A DNA stretch of 64,000 nt from Dokdonella_A sp963775445 (GCA_963775445.1 CAVZIT010000004.1:62001-126000), one strand, 5' to 3'. Counted from the first letter of the stretch, positions 9,900 to 18,660 are shown. The notes: generated by a model from the letters alone, not told the origin. Translations and numbers: made by a program.

Positions 9900-10302
9900 G
9901 CTTTCCTTTCGCGCTGAGCCACTCGACAAGCTCTCAGAACAGGCATAACTCGCGCAGTCCGCCTTTCCGTTCGCCCTGAGCGTAGCTCGCGCAAGCGAGC
10001 GAAGTCGAAGCGTTGTTGCTGCGCGCCCTTCGACTCCGGCCTTGCGGCCTACGCTCAGGGAGAACGGCTGTGTTGGAGCCATCTGCGCTGGAGGTAAATG
10101 GGTTTGTTGAAGCCGCCCTCGCTCAGGGAGAACGGCTTTCTTGAAGGCGCCTTCGCTCAGGGTGAATTGGGGTTTTGGAGCGCGCCATTGTTCACCCCGA
10201 GGCGCGGGTGCCGGCGATTTCCTACAAACCGGCACGCGCATTGCGGCTGTCAGCCGGACCAGCAATCCTCCAGGCTGACGCTTTCTCTCGTGCGAGGGCA
10301 TC
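9900..10302. repeat. cluster of dispersed intergenic repeats between the aminopeptidase and ligB
   Basis: No gene is supported here. At least four partial copies of one repeat family are present. The clearest is ~10026-10067, with CCTTCGACT, then a GGCC-TTGC-GGCC hairpin, then TACGCTCAGGG and GAACGG. A reverse-oriented copy at ~9970-10012 carries a GCTCGC-GCAA-GCGAGC hairpin (9985-10000). Shorter fragments with CGCTCAGGG lie near 10115 and 10150. The stretch 9913-10070 also aligns by eye with 18780-18903 elsewhere in the window, with the same order of blocks. Such elements are common in Xanthomonadales genomes; mechanism of spread unknown. Confidence 0.75.
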
Positions 10303-12069
10303 ATGAATCTTCCTCCATTCGCACGACCTGCCATCGCGCGTGCGCGCACCGCATGGTCGTTTGCGTTCACGCTTGCGAGCCAGATGTTGCTGCGCTGCGT
10401 GTTCGTCGCGATGTTTGCGGCCGCACCAACGATGGCGTTCGCGCGCGATTGTCCGGACTGGTCGGCGCCACGCGCGCAATCCGAACTCGCAGCGCTTGCG
10501 AATCATCTCGCCGAATGGGACCGCGCCTATTATCGCGACGGTCACTCGCCGATTCCCGACGAAGTCTACGATCAGGCGCGTGTGCGCTTCGCGCAATGGC
10601 GCGCGTGCTTTGCGACTGTCGCGGCGCCGAAAGCGAATGCACTGGCCGACGCCGGCGGCACGGTAATGAGCCCCGTGGTACAGACCGGGCTCGCCAAGTT
10701 GCCCGATGCGGCCGCGGTCGCGAAGTGGATGCGCGCACGGGGCGACACCGACCTTTGGGTACAACCCAAAGCCGATGGCGTCGCCGTCACCCTGCTGTAT
10801 CGGGACGGGCACCTCGTGACGGCGACCAGCCGCGGCGACGGCGTGCGCGGCGAGGACTGGAGCGCCAAGGCAATGCGAATCGCCGCGATTCCGAAGCGAT
10901 TGCCAAATGCGCCCGCCCTCGTCGTATTGCAGGGCGAACTGGTGTGGCGTGTGCTCGGCCATGTCCAGTCGACGACGGGCAGCGTCGGCGCGCGCTCGAA
11001 AGTCGCAGGCGCGATGGCGCGACAGCGGCTCGACGCCGCAACCGCGGCGAAGGTCGGCTTGTTCGTGTGGGACTGGCCGACCGGTCCAGCGGACATGCAG
11101 GCGCGGCTGGCCGGACTCAAAGCCTTCGGTCTGGCGGACAGCGCCGACTACACCCACGCGGTCGCGAGCTTCGATGACGTCAATCGCTGGCGCGAGACCT
11201 GGTATCGCCATGCGATGCCGTTCGCCGCGGACGGCACGGTGATTCGCCAAGGCCATCGACCCGCCGCCGAGACTTGGCAAGCACGACCGCCGTCGTGGGC
11301 AACCGCGTGGAAGTATCCTCCTGCGCGAACACTCGCCGCGGTCACCGACGTCGAGTTCACGATCGGACGCACCGGTCGCATCACGCCGGTGCTCGAGTTC
11401 GATCCGGTCCGACTGGACGATCGAACCGTGCGTCGGGTCAGCCTCGGCTCGCTCGCGCACTGGCGCAAACTGGATGTCCGACCGGGTGATCAGATCGCCA
11501 TCGCGGCAGCTGGCCTGACCATCCCGCGATTCGATTCAGTGGTGTGGCGCGGAGCGATGCGCGGCCACGTGGACCCACCCGATCCGGCTGCATACGGCGC
11601 ACTGACGTGCTGGAAGGCGAGCCCCACGTGTGCCGCACAATTCAACGCGCGCCTGACCTGGCTTGCGGGCAGGCATGGCCTTGGAATGAAGGGCCTCGGC
11701 AGTGCCACCTGGAAGGCGATGATCGACGCAGGCCTGGTGACCCGTCTGGTCGACTGGCTCGCACTGACGCCGCAGCAGCTCGCCATCGTGCCGGGCATCG
11801 GCCCGCAGGATGCGAAGTTGTTCGCGGCGCAGTTCGCCGAGGCACGCCATCGGGGATTTTCAGTCTGGCTGCGTGCCCTCGGCATGCCGGATGCCGGGGC
11901 GGCAACGTTGACGGACTGGATGACGCTCAGCGCCCGGCACGCAAGCGATTGGAGTGCCATCGACGGCATCGGCCCCGTGGGCGCCCGCCGACTCGATGAT
12001 TTTTTCCACCACCCGTCGCTCCGCGAGTTGGCTACCCGGCTGCATGTGGCGGGCGTGGACGGGTTCTGA
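10303..12069 (+). CDS. ligB: LigB-type NAD-dependent DNA ligase with N-terminal export signal
   Basis: A 588-residue protein resembling Escherichia coli LigB (YicF). The adenylation motif KADG places the catalytic lysine at residue 156, followed by RGDGVRGEDW and an OB-fold segment; the C-terminus has helix-hairpin-helix repeats. As in LigB, the zinc finger and BRCT domain of LigA are not evident. Residues ~28-47 (MLLRCVFVAMFAAAPTMAFA) look like a signal peptide immediately before DCPDWS, which aligns with the E. coli LigB mature start. The ATG at 10303 is preceded by GAGG; the ATG at 10384 would give a standard-length signal peptide and is the alternative. The physiological role of LigB is unclear in general. 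Monocistronic. Confidence 0.88.
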   Translation: MNLPPFARPAIARARTAWSFAFTLASQMLLRCVFVAMFAAAPTMAFARDCPDWSAPRAQSELAALANHLAEWDRAYYRDGHSPIPDEVYDQARVRFAQWRACFATVAAPKANALADAGGTVMSPVVQTGLAKLPDAAAVAKWMRARGDTDLWVQPKADGVAVTLLYRDGHLVTATSRGDGVRGEDWSAKAMRIAAIPKRLPNAPALVVLQGELVWRVLGHVQSTTGSVGARSKVAGAMARQRLDAATAAKVGLFVWDWPTGPADMQARLAGLKAFGLADSADYTHAVASFDDVNRWRETWYRHAMPFAADGTVIRQGHRPAAETWQARPPSWATAWKYPPARTLAAVTDVEFTIGRTGRITPVLEFDPVRLDDRTVRRVSLGSLAHWRKLDVRPGDQIAIAAAGLTIPRFDSVVWRGAMRGHVDPPDPAAYGALTCWKASPTCAAQFNARLTWLAGRHGLGMKGLGSATWKAMIDAGLVTRLVDWLALTPQQLAIVPGIGPQDAKLFAAQFAEARHRGFSVWLRALGMPDAGAATLTDWMTLSARHASDWSAIDGIGPVGARRLDDFFHHPSLRELATRLHVAGVDGF

Positions 12070-12212
12070 GCGCGCGCGATGTTCGCGTGCGAGCGCAATC
12101 GACGAGGCGTCGCGATTTAGGAAAAGGTCACGAATACCCGAGTAAGTTCCGCAAGCATCGCTGCATTCCGAATGGACTCGCAGCGGTGTCGCCGTTGCAA
12201 CGGGAGTTTGCG

Positions 12213-12920
12213 ATGAGCAGGAAGTCATCCTCGGGACTCGGACACAGTGATGGATGGTCATGGACGAGGCGTGGGTTCATCGGTTCGATGGTTGCGGCGA
12301 CGGCCGGGGTTGGGCTGCCGTTCCGCGGTGATGCCGGGGAAGACGCCGCGATGACAACCGACAGCCGACCCAACGCCGCGGGCACCGAAGAACAAGCGGT
12401 CACCCTCACGATCAACGGCGCACGCCATGAATTGTCGCTCGAGCCACGCGTGACGTTGCTCGATGCGCTGCGCGAATATCTGGGTATGACCGGCACCAAG
12501 AAAGGCTGCGATCGCGGTCAGTGCGGCGCGTGCACGGTGTTGATCGACGGGCGCCGCGTCAATTCCTGCCTGACCCTCGCGCACATGCACGACGGCCATC
12601 GAATCACGACGGTCGAGGGAATCGCGCACGACGGCGCCCTGAGCGACGTGCAAGGCGCGTTCGTCAAACGCGATGCATTCCAGTGCGGCTACTGCACGCC
12701 CGGCCAGATCTGCTCGGCAACCGCGCTGATCGATGAACTCAAACGCGGCGAACCGAGTGCCGCAACGCCGGACGTGCGCCGAGGCGGACCGATCGTTGCG
12801 AACGAGGACGAGATCCGCGAACGCATGAGCGGCAACCTGTGTCGCTGCGGCGCGTATCCGAACATCGTCGCCGCCGTGCTCGATGCGAACGGCGAAGCGG
12901 GCGCAAAGGCCCCGGCATGA
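12213..12920 (+). CDS. paoA: aldehyde oxidoreductase iron-sulfur subunit, Tat-exported
   Basis: The small 2Fe-2S subunit of a periplasmic molybdenum aldehyde oxidoreductase (PaoA/YagT). A twin-arginine signal is visible (TRRGFIGSM, residues ~18-26). The plant-ferredoxin cluster motif KKGCDRGQCGACTVLIDG is followed by a C-terminal cluster with CGYCTPGQ and CRCG. Start ATG 12213 follows GGGAG at 12202-12206; longer in-frame extensions upstream lack a good ribosome site. It is the first gene of a tightly overlapped operon paoA-paoB-paoC (ATGA overlap with the next gene at 12917-12920). Confidence 0.93.
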   Translation: MSRKSSSGLGHSDGWSWTRRGFIGSMVAATAGVGLPFRGDAGEDAAMTTDSRPNAAGTEEQAVTLTINGARHELSLEPRVTLLDALREYLGMTGTKKGCDRGQCGACTVLIDGRRVNSCLTLAHMHDGHRITTVEGIAHDGALSDVQGAFVKRDAFQCGYCTPGQICSATALIDELKRGEPSAATPDVRRGGPIVANEDEIRERMSGNLCRCGAYPNIVAAVLDANGEAGAKAPA

Positions 12921-13909
12921 ACGCATTCTCGTATCAACGGGTCGACAGTGCCGACGCCGCGGTCCGGGCAGCACAGCGTCCCGGCGCGATGTTCATCGGC
13001 GGCGGCACCAATCTGCTGGATCTGGTCAAGAGCGATATAGAACATCCGAGTGTCCTCATCGACATCAACCGGATAGGCGATCTCGCCGCGATCGAAACGC
13101 TGCCTGACGGGAGACTGCGCATCGGTGCACTTGCGCGCAACAGCGACATGGCCGCGCATCCGGGAATCCGTCGCCGTTATCCGTTGCTGACGGAGGCCAT
13201 TGTCGCGGGCGCGTCGCAGCAGTTGCGCAACATGGCGACCGCAGGCGGCAATCTCATGCAGCGCACGCGCTGCTACTACTTCGTCGATTCCGCGTTCGGG
13301 CGCTGCAACAAGAAGAAGCCCGGCTCCGGCTGCGCGGCAATCGACGGCGTCAACCGCATGCATGCGATTTTCGGTGCGAGCTCGCGGTGCATCGCGGTCA
13401 ACCCATCTGACATGAGCGTCGCGCTTGCCGCCCTCGAAGCGACCGTTCGCGTGCGAGGTCCCGATGGCGAGCGCAGCATTGCGATGGCGGATTTTCATCG
13501 GCTGCCCGGCGAGCATCCGGAAAAGGACACGACGCTCCGGCAAGGTGAACTGATCACCGCGATCGAACTGCCCACGCAGGGTTTCGCGGAGCACAGCCAT
13601 TACCTCAAGGTGCGCGATCGCGCGAGTTATGCGTTCGCGCTGGTTTCGGTCGCAGCGGCGCTCGAGCTCGACCAAGGCGGCATCGTGAAGACCGCGCGTA
13701 TTGCGCTCGGCGGCGTCGCGCCGAAGCCGTGGCGGGTATATGAAACAGAAAAGGCACTTATCGGAAAGACCTTGACGCCGCAGACGCTCGACGACGCGGC
13801 GGCTGCCGCTGTCACCGACGCCAAGGCCTATCGCGACAATGCCTTCAAGATCGGGTTGGCCAGACGCGCGATCGTGCGTGCTGTCGACACCGCCGCAGGT
13901 GTGGCATGA
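12917..13909 (+). CDS. paoB: aldehyde oxidoreductase FAD subunit
   Basis: FAD-binding subunit of the PaoABC complex (330 residues). IGGGTNLLDL (near residue 30) is the FAD-pyrophosphate motif of the CO-dehydrogenase flavoprotein family. A cysteine-rich insertion, TRCYYFV, CNKKKPGSGC, holds the extra 4Fe-4S cluster that distinguishes PaoB/YagS-type subunits from xanthine dehydrogenase ones. Start and stop both overlap neighbours by 4 bases (ATGA), implying translational coupling. It passes electrons from the Mo site via 2Fe-2S clusters to FAD in the periplasm. Confidence 0.93.
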   Translation: MNAFSYQRVDSADAAVRAAQRPGAMFIGGGTNLLDLVKSDIEHPSVLIDINRIGDLAAIETLPDGRLRIGALARNSDMAAHPGIRRRYPLLTEAIVAGASQQLRNMATAGGNLMQRTRCYYFVDSAFGRCNKKKPGSGCAAIDGVNRMHAIFGASSRCIAVNPSDMSVALAALEATVRVRGPDGERSIAMADFHRLPGEHPEKDTTLRQGELITAIELPTQGFAEHSHYLKVRDRASYAFALVSVAAALELDQGGIVKTARIALGGVAPKPWRVYETEKALIGKTLTPQTLDDAAAAAVTDAKAYRDNAFKIGLARRAIVRAVDTAAGVA

Positions 13910-16113
13910 ACGCCGTCGTCGGACGCCCGCTCGATCGCGTCGACGGACCGAAAAAGGTCAAGGGCGAAGCGAAATACGCGGCGGAATTCGACCTCTCGCG
14001 GCTCGCTCACGCCGTGATGGTTCAAGCCACGATTGCGTCCGGGCGCGTGCGCACCGTCGATCCCGGTGCCGCTGCGGGCGCGCCCGGGTTGCTCCGTATC
14101 TTCACCCCCGCGAATGCGCCAAAACTCGCGGAAGCCGACAAGGCCGAGCCACCGGCGACGCGTGTGCTTTCCCTGCTGCAGGACGACAAGGTGCACTACA
14201 ACGGCCAGCCCGTCGCGTTGGTCGTCGCCGAAACCTTGGAGCAGGCACGCGCTGTCGCGGCAATTCTGCGCATCGAGTACGACGAGCAGCCAGCCACAAT
14301 CGATTTTTCAGCGGCCAAGGCAACGGCGTTCACTCCTGAAAAGGCCAACCAGCATCCGACCGATGTCGCCTGGGGCCATTACGACAATGGCTTGGGGCAG
14401 GCAGACGCCAAGATCGATCAGGTCTACACGACCCCGGACCAGACCCACAATCCGATGGAGCCGCACGCGACGATTGCGCAATGGCACGCAGGCAAGTTGA
14501 CCGTGTACGACTCCACCCAGGGCGTGTTCGGCTGCCGCAAGACGCTCGCCGGAAAGTTCGGGCTCGATCCAGGTGACGTGCGTGTGATCTCGCCGTTCGT
14601 CGGCGGCGGTTTCGGTTGCAAGGGTTCGGTGTGGTCGCACGTGGTACTCGCGGCGATGGCCGCAAAGGCGATTGGCCGCCCGGTCAAGCTTGCACTCGAT
14701 CGCCCGCAGATGTTCGGCCCGGTCGGCGGTCGCCCGCGCACCGAACAACACATCGCGCTCGGCGCAACCAGGGACGGCACGCTGACGGCGATCAAGCACG
14801 CCGTGCTCACGCAGACGTCGATGCTCGAGGATTGGGTCGAGCCGTCCGCGGCGCAGACACGCATGTTGTACGCGTGCGCGAATGGCGATACGACGCATCG
14901 CCTGGTCAAGCTCAACGTCGGCACGCCGACGTTTCAGCGCGCACCCGGCGAGGCGACCGGCACGTTCGCGCTCGAAGTCGCGATGGACGAGCTTGCGGTC
15001 GCGCTCGAAATCGATCCGGTCGCGCTGCGCCTGATCAACTATGCCGACAAGGACCCGGTCGAACACAAGCCGTTTTCGAGCAAGCATCTGCGCGACTGCT
15101 ACCACCAGGGTGCCGAAGCATTCGGCTGGTCCGCGCGCAATCCCGAACCGCGCTCGATGCGCGACGGTCGCTGGCTGGTCGGCTACGGCATGGCCACGGC
15201 GACCTATCCGGCCCTGCGATCGGCCGCGGCCGCCGCCGCGACCATTCATCCCGATGGCAGCGCCACGGTTCGCGCCGGCACCCAGGACATCGGCACCGGC
15301 ACCTATACGGTCATGACGCAGGTCGCCGCGGATGCGCTCGGCCTGCCGGTCGAGAAGGTGCGTTTCGAGCTCGGCGACACGGCCATGCCGAAAACGCCGG
15401 TCTCGGGCGGTTCGCAGACCGCAGCTAGCGTCGGCAGCGCGGTCGAGGCCGCCTGCGCAGCGGCACGGGAGAAATTGCTTGCCGCCGCCCTTGCGGGCAG
15501 CGACTCGCCTTTCGCGGGGGCGAGCCCGGACCAGCTCTCGACCGCGGATGGCTGGGTGTCGGGTCCCGCCGACCCATCCCGGCGCGAATCGTACGCGGCG
15601 ACCATCGCACGCAACGGCGGCACGCCGATCGAGGCGCATGCGGAAACGGAACCTGCATCCGATCTAAAGGAAAAGTACGCACTGCATTCGTTCGGCGCGA
15701 CGTTCGCCGAAGTGCGCGTCGACCCCGATCTCGGCGTGATCCGTCTCGAACGCCTTCACGGCACCTACGATGTCGGTCGGCGGCTCAACGCCAAGCTCGC
15801 GGAGAGCCAGCTGATGGGCGGCATCGTCTGGGCGGCTAGCATGGCGCTGTTCGAGCATTCGATGCACGATCCGCACGTCGGGCGCATCGTCAACGAAAAC
15901 CTCGCCGAATATCACGTCCCCGTGAACGCGGACATCCGCAAGATCAGCGTTGCCTTCATCGATTCCGAAGACATGCACCTCGATCCGCTCGGCATCCGCG
16001 GCATCGGCGAAATCGGCATCACCGGCATGACCGCCGCAATCGCCAACGCCGTTTATCACGCAACCGGCAAGCGCATCCGCGATCTGCCGATCACGCTCGA
16101 CAAGCTGATGTAG
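13906..16113 (+). CDS. paoC: aldehyde oxidoreductase molybdenum-binding subunit
   Basis: Large catalytic subunit of a PaoABC-type aldehyde oxidoreductase (735 residues), carrying molybdopterin cytosine dinucleotide. Visible motifs are GGGFGCKG (around residue 233), QRAPGEATG with the substrate-side arginine, SGGSQTA, and GEIGITG near the C-terminus with the base glutamate at residue 702. By family it oxidises aromatic and other aldehydes to acids in the periplasm, a detoxification function. The ATG overlaps the paoB stop. No paoD-type cofactor insertion chaperone follows: the next gene is on the opposite strand, so a chaperone must be encoded elsewhere. Confidence 0.93.
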   Translation: MNAVVGRPLDRVDGPKKVKGEAKYAAEFDLSRLAHAVMVQATIASGRVRTVDPGAAAGAPGLLRIFTPANAPKLAEADKAEPPATRVLSLLQDDKVHYNGQPVALVVAETLEQARAVAAILRIEYDEQPATIDFSAAKATAFTPEKANQHPTDVAWGHYDNGLGQADAKIDQVYTTPDQTHNPMEPHATIAQWHAGKLTVYDSTQGVFGCRKTLAGKFGLDPGDVRVISPFVGGGFGCKGSVWSHVVLAAMAAKAIGRPVKLALDRPQMFGPVGGRPRTEQHIALGATRDGTLTAIKHAVLTQTSMLEDWVEPSAAQTRMLYACANGDTTHRLVKLNVGTPTFQRAPGEATGTFALEVAMDELAVALEIDPVALRLINYADKDPVEHKPFSSKHLRDCYHQGAEAFGWSARNPEPRSMRDGRWLVGYGMATATYPALRSAAAAAATIHPDGSATVRAGTQDIGTGTYTVMTQVAADALGLPVEKVRFELGDTAMPKTPVSGGSQTAASVGSAVEAACAAAREKLLAAALAGSDSPFAGASPDQLSTADGWVSGPADPSRRESYAATIARNGGTPIEAHAETEPASDLKEKYALHSFGATFAEVRVDPDLGVIRLERLHGTYDVGRRLNAKLAESQLMGGIVWAASMALFEHSMHDPHVGRIVNENLAEYHVPVNADIRKISVAFIDSEDMHLDPLGIRGIGEIGITGMTAAIANAVYHATGKRIRDLPITLDKLM

Positions 16114-16142
16114 CAGGCTGCCCAAAGTCGTCAGCAGCCTGC
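16113..16142. terminator. inverted repeat between convergent paoC and 16163-16597
   Basis: Arms GCAGGCTGC (16113-16121) and GCAGCCTGC (16134-16142) form a 9-bp stem with a 12-base loop directly at the paoC stop codon. There is no U-tract on either side, so it is at best a weak or bidirectional transcription stop. Confidence 0.4.
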
Positions 16143-16162
16143 TGGTGCGATGCAAGAATGGG

Positions 16163-16597
16163 TTAGTGACCGCCCGCCATCGCCGACAATGCCGTGACCG
16201 TCATCGGCCCGATCGCATAGGTATCGGTGTGCGATGCGATGTACTGACGAAACTCGAGGCTGGCCTTGAAGCCAACCGTTAGACCCTTCGCCCGGGTCGC
16301 ATCGTCCACTTTTTTCTGTTGCGCTTCGGAAAGAACCGGTCCGATCGAGAGGTAATCCCACGAATCACCATCGGTGTGCGCATACCACTGTCCCTGCGGC
16401 ACGCCGGTCTGCTTGTCGATCGCATCGCGCGCGGCCTGCCATTGCAGGAATTCGGCCTGTTTCCCGGGTGCAACACGGTAGAGGCCCACAATCACCGTAC
16501 CCGGTTCGGTTGCTCCGGCCGCCTGCGGCGCGACGGCCAGCGTCGCCACTGCGGCAAATACGACGGCCAACACCGCTCCACGCATCAAACTTTGCAT
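16163..16597 (-). CDS. exported protein of unknown function
   Basis: A 144-residue protein with a signal peptide (LMRGAVLAVVFAAVATLAVAPQAAGA, cleavage near residue 29). The mature part begins with VIVGLYRVAPGKQAEFLQW, which looks like the first strand-helix of a dimeric alpha-beta barrel, and continues WYAHTDGDSWDYLSI. No cysteine pairs or known catalytic motifs. A GGGAGAG ribosome site precedes ATG 16597. It is convergent with paoC and stands alone. Function not recognised; the ferredoxin-like barrel is an inference from sequence pattern only. Confidence 0.7.
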   Translation of the reverse strand: MQSLMRGAVLAVVFAAVATLAVAPQAAGATEPGTVIVGLYRVAPGKQAEFLQWQAARDAIDKQTGVPQGQWYAHTDGDSWDYLSIGPVLSEAQQKKVDDATRAKGLTVGFKASLEFRQYIASHTDTYAIGPMTVTALSAMAGGH

Positions 16598-16738
16598 GAC
16601 GCTCTCCCATGGGCATGAAATGCCCGTTATTGCCGGCTAATGGGAAGCGACCGGGGAACGCCGGAACTCTCCAGCCGCGCTTGTAACGACAATGAGAATC
16701 CGCGCAGCGGGGTAGCATGCGCTGCGCTCAGAATGGCG

Positions 16739-16948
16739 TCAACGCCGACATAAGGCACACGGCAAGGTGGTGATCAGCGGCCGGTCGGTGGTCGCGAGCG
16801 GGAACTCCACGACGAACAACTCGGTCGCTTCACGGAGATTGGCCAGCGCCGCTTCAACGGTGTCGCCCTGGGAGGTTGAACCCGTTTCCGGATTCAGCGC
16901 AGTGAATCCACCTTCAGCGGCGGGCAGGAGCACGGCGCTAAGGAGCAT
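16739..16948 (-). CDS. HicB-like antitoxin, orphan, altered C-terminus
   Basis: A 69-residue protein whose first ~55 residues match the HicB_lk antitoxin fold: LPAAEGGFTALNPETG, SQGDTVEAALANLREATEL, then EFPL. The ATG at 16948 follows a strong GGAGGG. The C-terminal end (after RPLITT) reads LPCALCRR instead of the usual TFEVA-type strand, as if the 3' end was replaced or truncated. HicB-type proteins neutralise HicA mRNA interferases, but no hicA reading frame is visible in the ~140 bases downstream or ~180 bases upstream. Probably a remnant or solitary regulator. Confidence 0.7.
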   Translation of the reverse strand: MLLSAVLLPAAEGGFTALNPETGSTSQGDTVEAALANLREATELFVVEFPLATTDRPLITTLPCALCRR

Positions 16949-17125
16949 GGTGGACCCTCCAATCCTGGAACCTTCCTATTGTCCGCGCAAACGGACCGGC
17001 GAACCTATCGCCGAGTTGAGCGGCCGCGCCCGCCGACATCGCCATGGTTCGGCCGCATCCGATCCGTGCAGTGCATTGCACCCATGGTTAAATCACCAGC
17101 GAATCGGGAGTCGCTTCATGCTGAC

Positions 17126-17728
17126 TCAAAACGACGATCCGGGCTGTTTCAGAAACCCGATCTCCGCCGGCGTGGATGCGCGAGCGAGCACCGCATTGCG
17201 ATGGGGAAAGCGTCCGAAACGGGCGACGATGTCGTGATGCTGCTCGGCGAAACGCAGGATGCCCTCGAACGCCTCGCGCTGCGCCGGCGCAACTTCATCG
17301 CGCAATCCGGTAAACAGGGCGACCGCCCATTCCTGATCGGCCAGCGATTCGGAATGCTCGAACGGCAGATACACGAACATCCGTTCGACCGGCCGCAACG
17401 CGCGATCGGCCGCCGTCGCGACCGCCTCGCGCGCCCACGCGCGGGCAAGCGCGTCGTGTTCAAATGCCCGCGCATCGTCACGAAACAGATTGCGCGAAAA
17501 CTGATCGACCAGCACGATCAGAGCGAGTCGCCCATGCGGCGTTTCACTCCACGACGCCAGTTCGCCCGCAATCGCCGCTTCGCGCAGTGCACCGAAGCGT
17601 TCGCGGATTTCGTCATCGACCGCTGCGCTCTTCTCAAACCAGACCGGCGACTTCTGCGCGATGACGGCCGCGTCATCCGGATCATCGCCGAACCAGAATT
17701 GCAAAATGCTGCGCGCGAGCGAGGCCAT
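17126..17728 (-). CDS. DUF924 family protein
   Basis: A 200-residue protein beginning MASLARSILQFWFGDDPDD, the typical DUF924 N-terminus. Further family features are W(S/T)ETPHGRLALIVLVDQFSRNLFRDDARAF and FVYLPFEHSESLADQ, and AEQHHDIVARFGRFPHRN near the C-terminus. The fold is all-helical and TPR-like; no enzymatic role is established. ATG 17728 was chosen over an upstream start because it gives the family N-terminus. Stands alone. Confidence 0.85.
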   Translation of the reverse strand: MASLARSILQFWFGDDPDDAAVIAQKSPVWFEKSAAVDDEIRERFGALREAAIAGELASWSETPHGRLALIVLVDQFSRNLFRDDARAFEHDALARAWAREAVATAADRALRPVERMFVYLPFEHSESLADQEWAVALFTGLRDEVAPAQREAFEGILRFAEQHHDIVARFGRFPHRNAVLARASTPAEIGFLKQPGSSF

Positions 17729-17793
17729 GGTTTCGTTGGGTAGGATGTACGAGTTACGTCGGCCCTGGAATCTGAACCGATTGGGGCAACCGC

Positions 17794-17865
17794 TCAACAA
17801 GGAAGGCGCGTCAGATCGCCGGCCTCACGCTTGAACCCCGCGCTGAACTTCCTTCGTTGCGCCAT
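17794..17865 (-). pseudogene. remnant of IS3-family orfA (N-terminal 23 codons)
   Basis: From ATG 17865 the minus strand reads MAQRRKFSAGFKREAGDLT before a stop at 17794. This is very close to the start of IS3-family OrfA proteins (MxQRRKFSxEFKREAVxLT), including an AGGAG ribosome site just upstream. The helix-turn-helix and the rest of the transposase are gone. The flanking stretch 17870-18060 has no intact gene; it may also derive from the element, but this could not be shown. Confidence 0.55.
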
Positions 17866-18060
17866 GACACTCCTCTCTGCTCATGACGAGCTTACTTGGA
17901 AGTGCCCGTGGATTTAGGTAGAACCCTGCCCACGATCTTCCCACTGAGACCTGCGCGCGACAAGCCGCGTGCTGCAGCGCTTGATGCGATCGGTCGTCGT
18001 CGGGGCCGGTGGGACTTGATCGCAACCATCTCCACAACGATGCTCCATCGGAATGCTTGA

Positions 18061-18660
18061 TCAGCGTTTCACCTCGAACGTGGGCGCCGGGCGCATGCGA
18101 AACGCGACGCTGATGCGCGGGCCGACGGCGGTTTTCTGTTTCGGGATGCCGTGCAGATAGTGGAGCTGCGAGGTGTAGTCCATCAGGAGCACGCTGCCGG
18201 CTTCGAGGTCGATCGCGAGCGAGCGGCGTGGTGTCGCCTTGGCGCGGATGGTCATGCGCCGCGTCGCGCCGAGCGACAGCAAAGCGATCGGATGGCCGGC
18301 GACGATTTCGCCGAGACGATCGTGGTGCGGCGCGACGCTGTCGTTGCGGTCGCGGTAGCAGTTGAGGCCGACGCTGTTGAATCGTGCGCCAGCGACGCGC
18401 TCGACCAACGTCGCGGCTTGGGCCAGCGGTTTCGGCAGGGCCCTGTCATCGAGCCGGAAGCCCGCGACCAGACGCGGCACATCGACTTCGCGCTCGTACA
18501 TCATGCGCCGCTCGTGCTTCCACGCGATGCCTTCGTGCAGCAAGTCGAACCACGACCGCGCCAGTTCGACTGAAATGCAAGCAGGAAAATAGAGGATCTG
18601 ACCGCTCGCGTCGTCGATCAGGGATTGGCGGTCGGTACCGAACAGGGCGAGTTGCGACAT
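18061..18660 (-). CDS. AlkB-like 2-oxoglutarate-dependent dioxygenase
   Basis: A 199-residue protein of the AlkB DNA/RNA repair family. It has the nucleotide-recognition-lid region with NSVGLNCYRDRNDSVAPHHD, the iron ligands H112-x-D114 (PHHDR) and H170 (HYLHGIP), and the 2-oxoglutarate-binding R182/R188 in PRISVAFR. By family it removes alkyl adducts such as 1-methyladenine by oxidative demethylation. The length and DYTSQLHYLHGIP segment are closer to the ALKBH2/3-like bacterial group than to E. coli AlkB. Single gene followed upstream by the repeat region 18661-19463. Confidence 0.88.
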   Translation of the reverse strand: MSQLALFGTDRQSLIDDASGQILYFPACISVELARSWFDLLHEGIAWKHERRMMYEREVDVPRLVAGFRLDDRALPKPLAQAATLVERVAGARFNSVGLNCYRDRNDSVAPHHDRLGEIVAGHPIALLSLGATRRMTIRAKATPRRSLAIDLEAGSVLLMDYTSQLHYLHGIPKQKTAVGPRISVAFRMRPAPTFEVKR

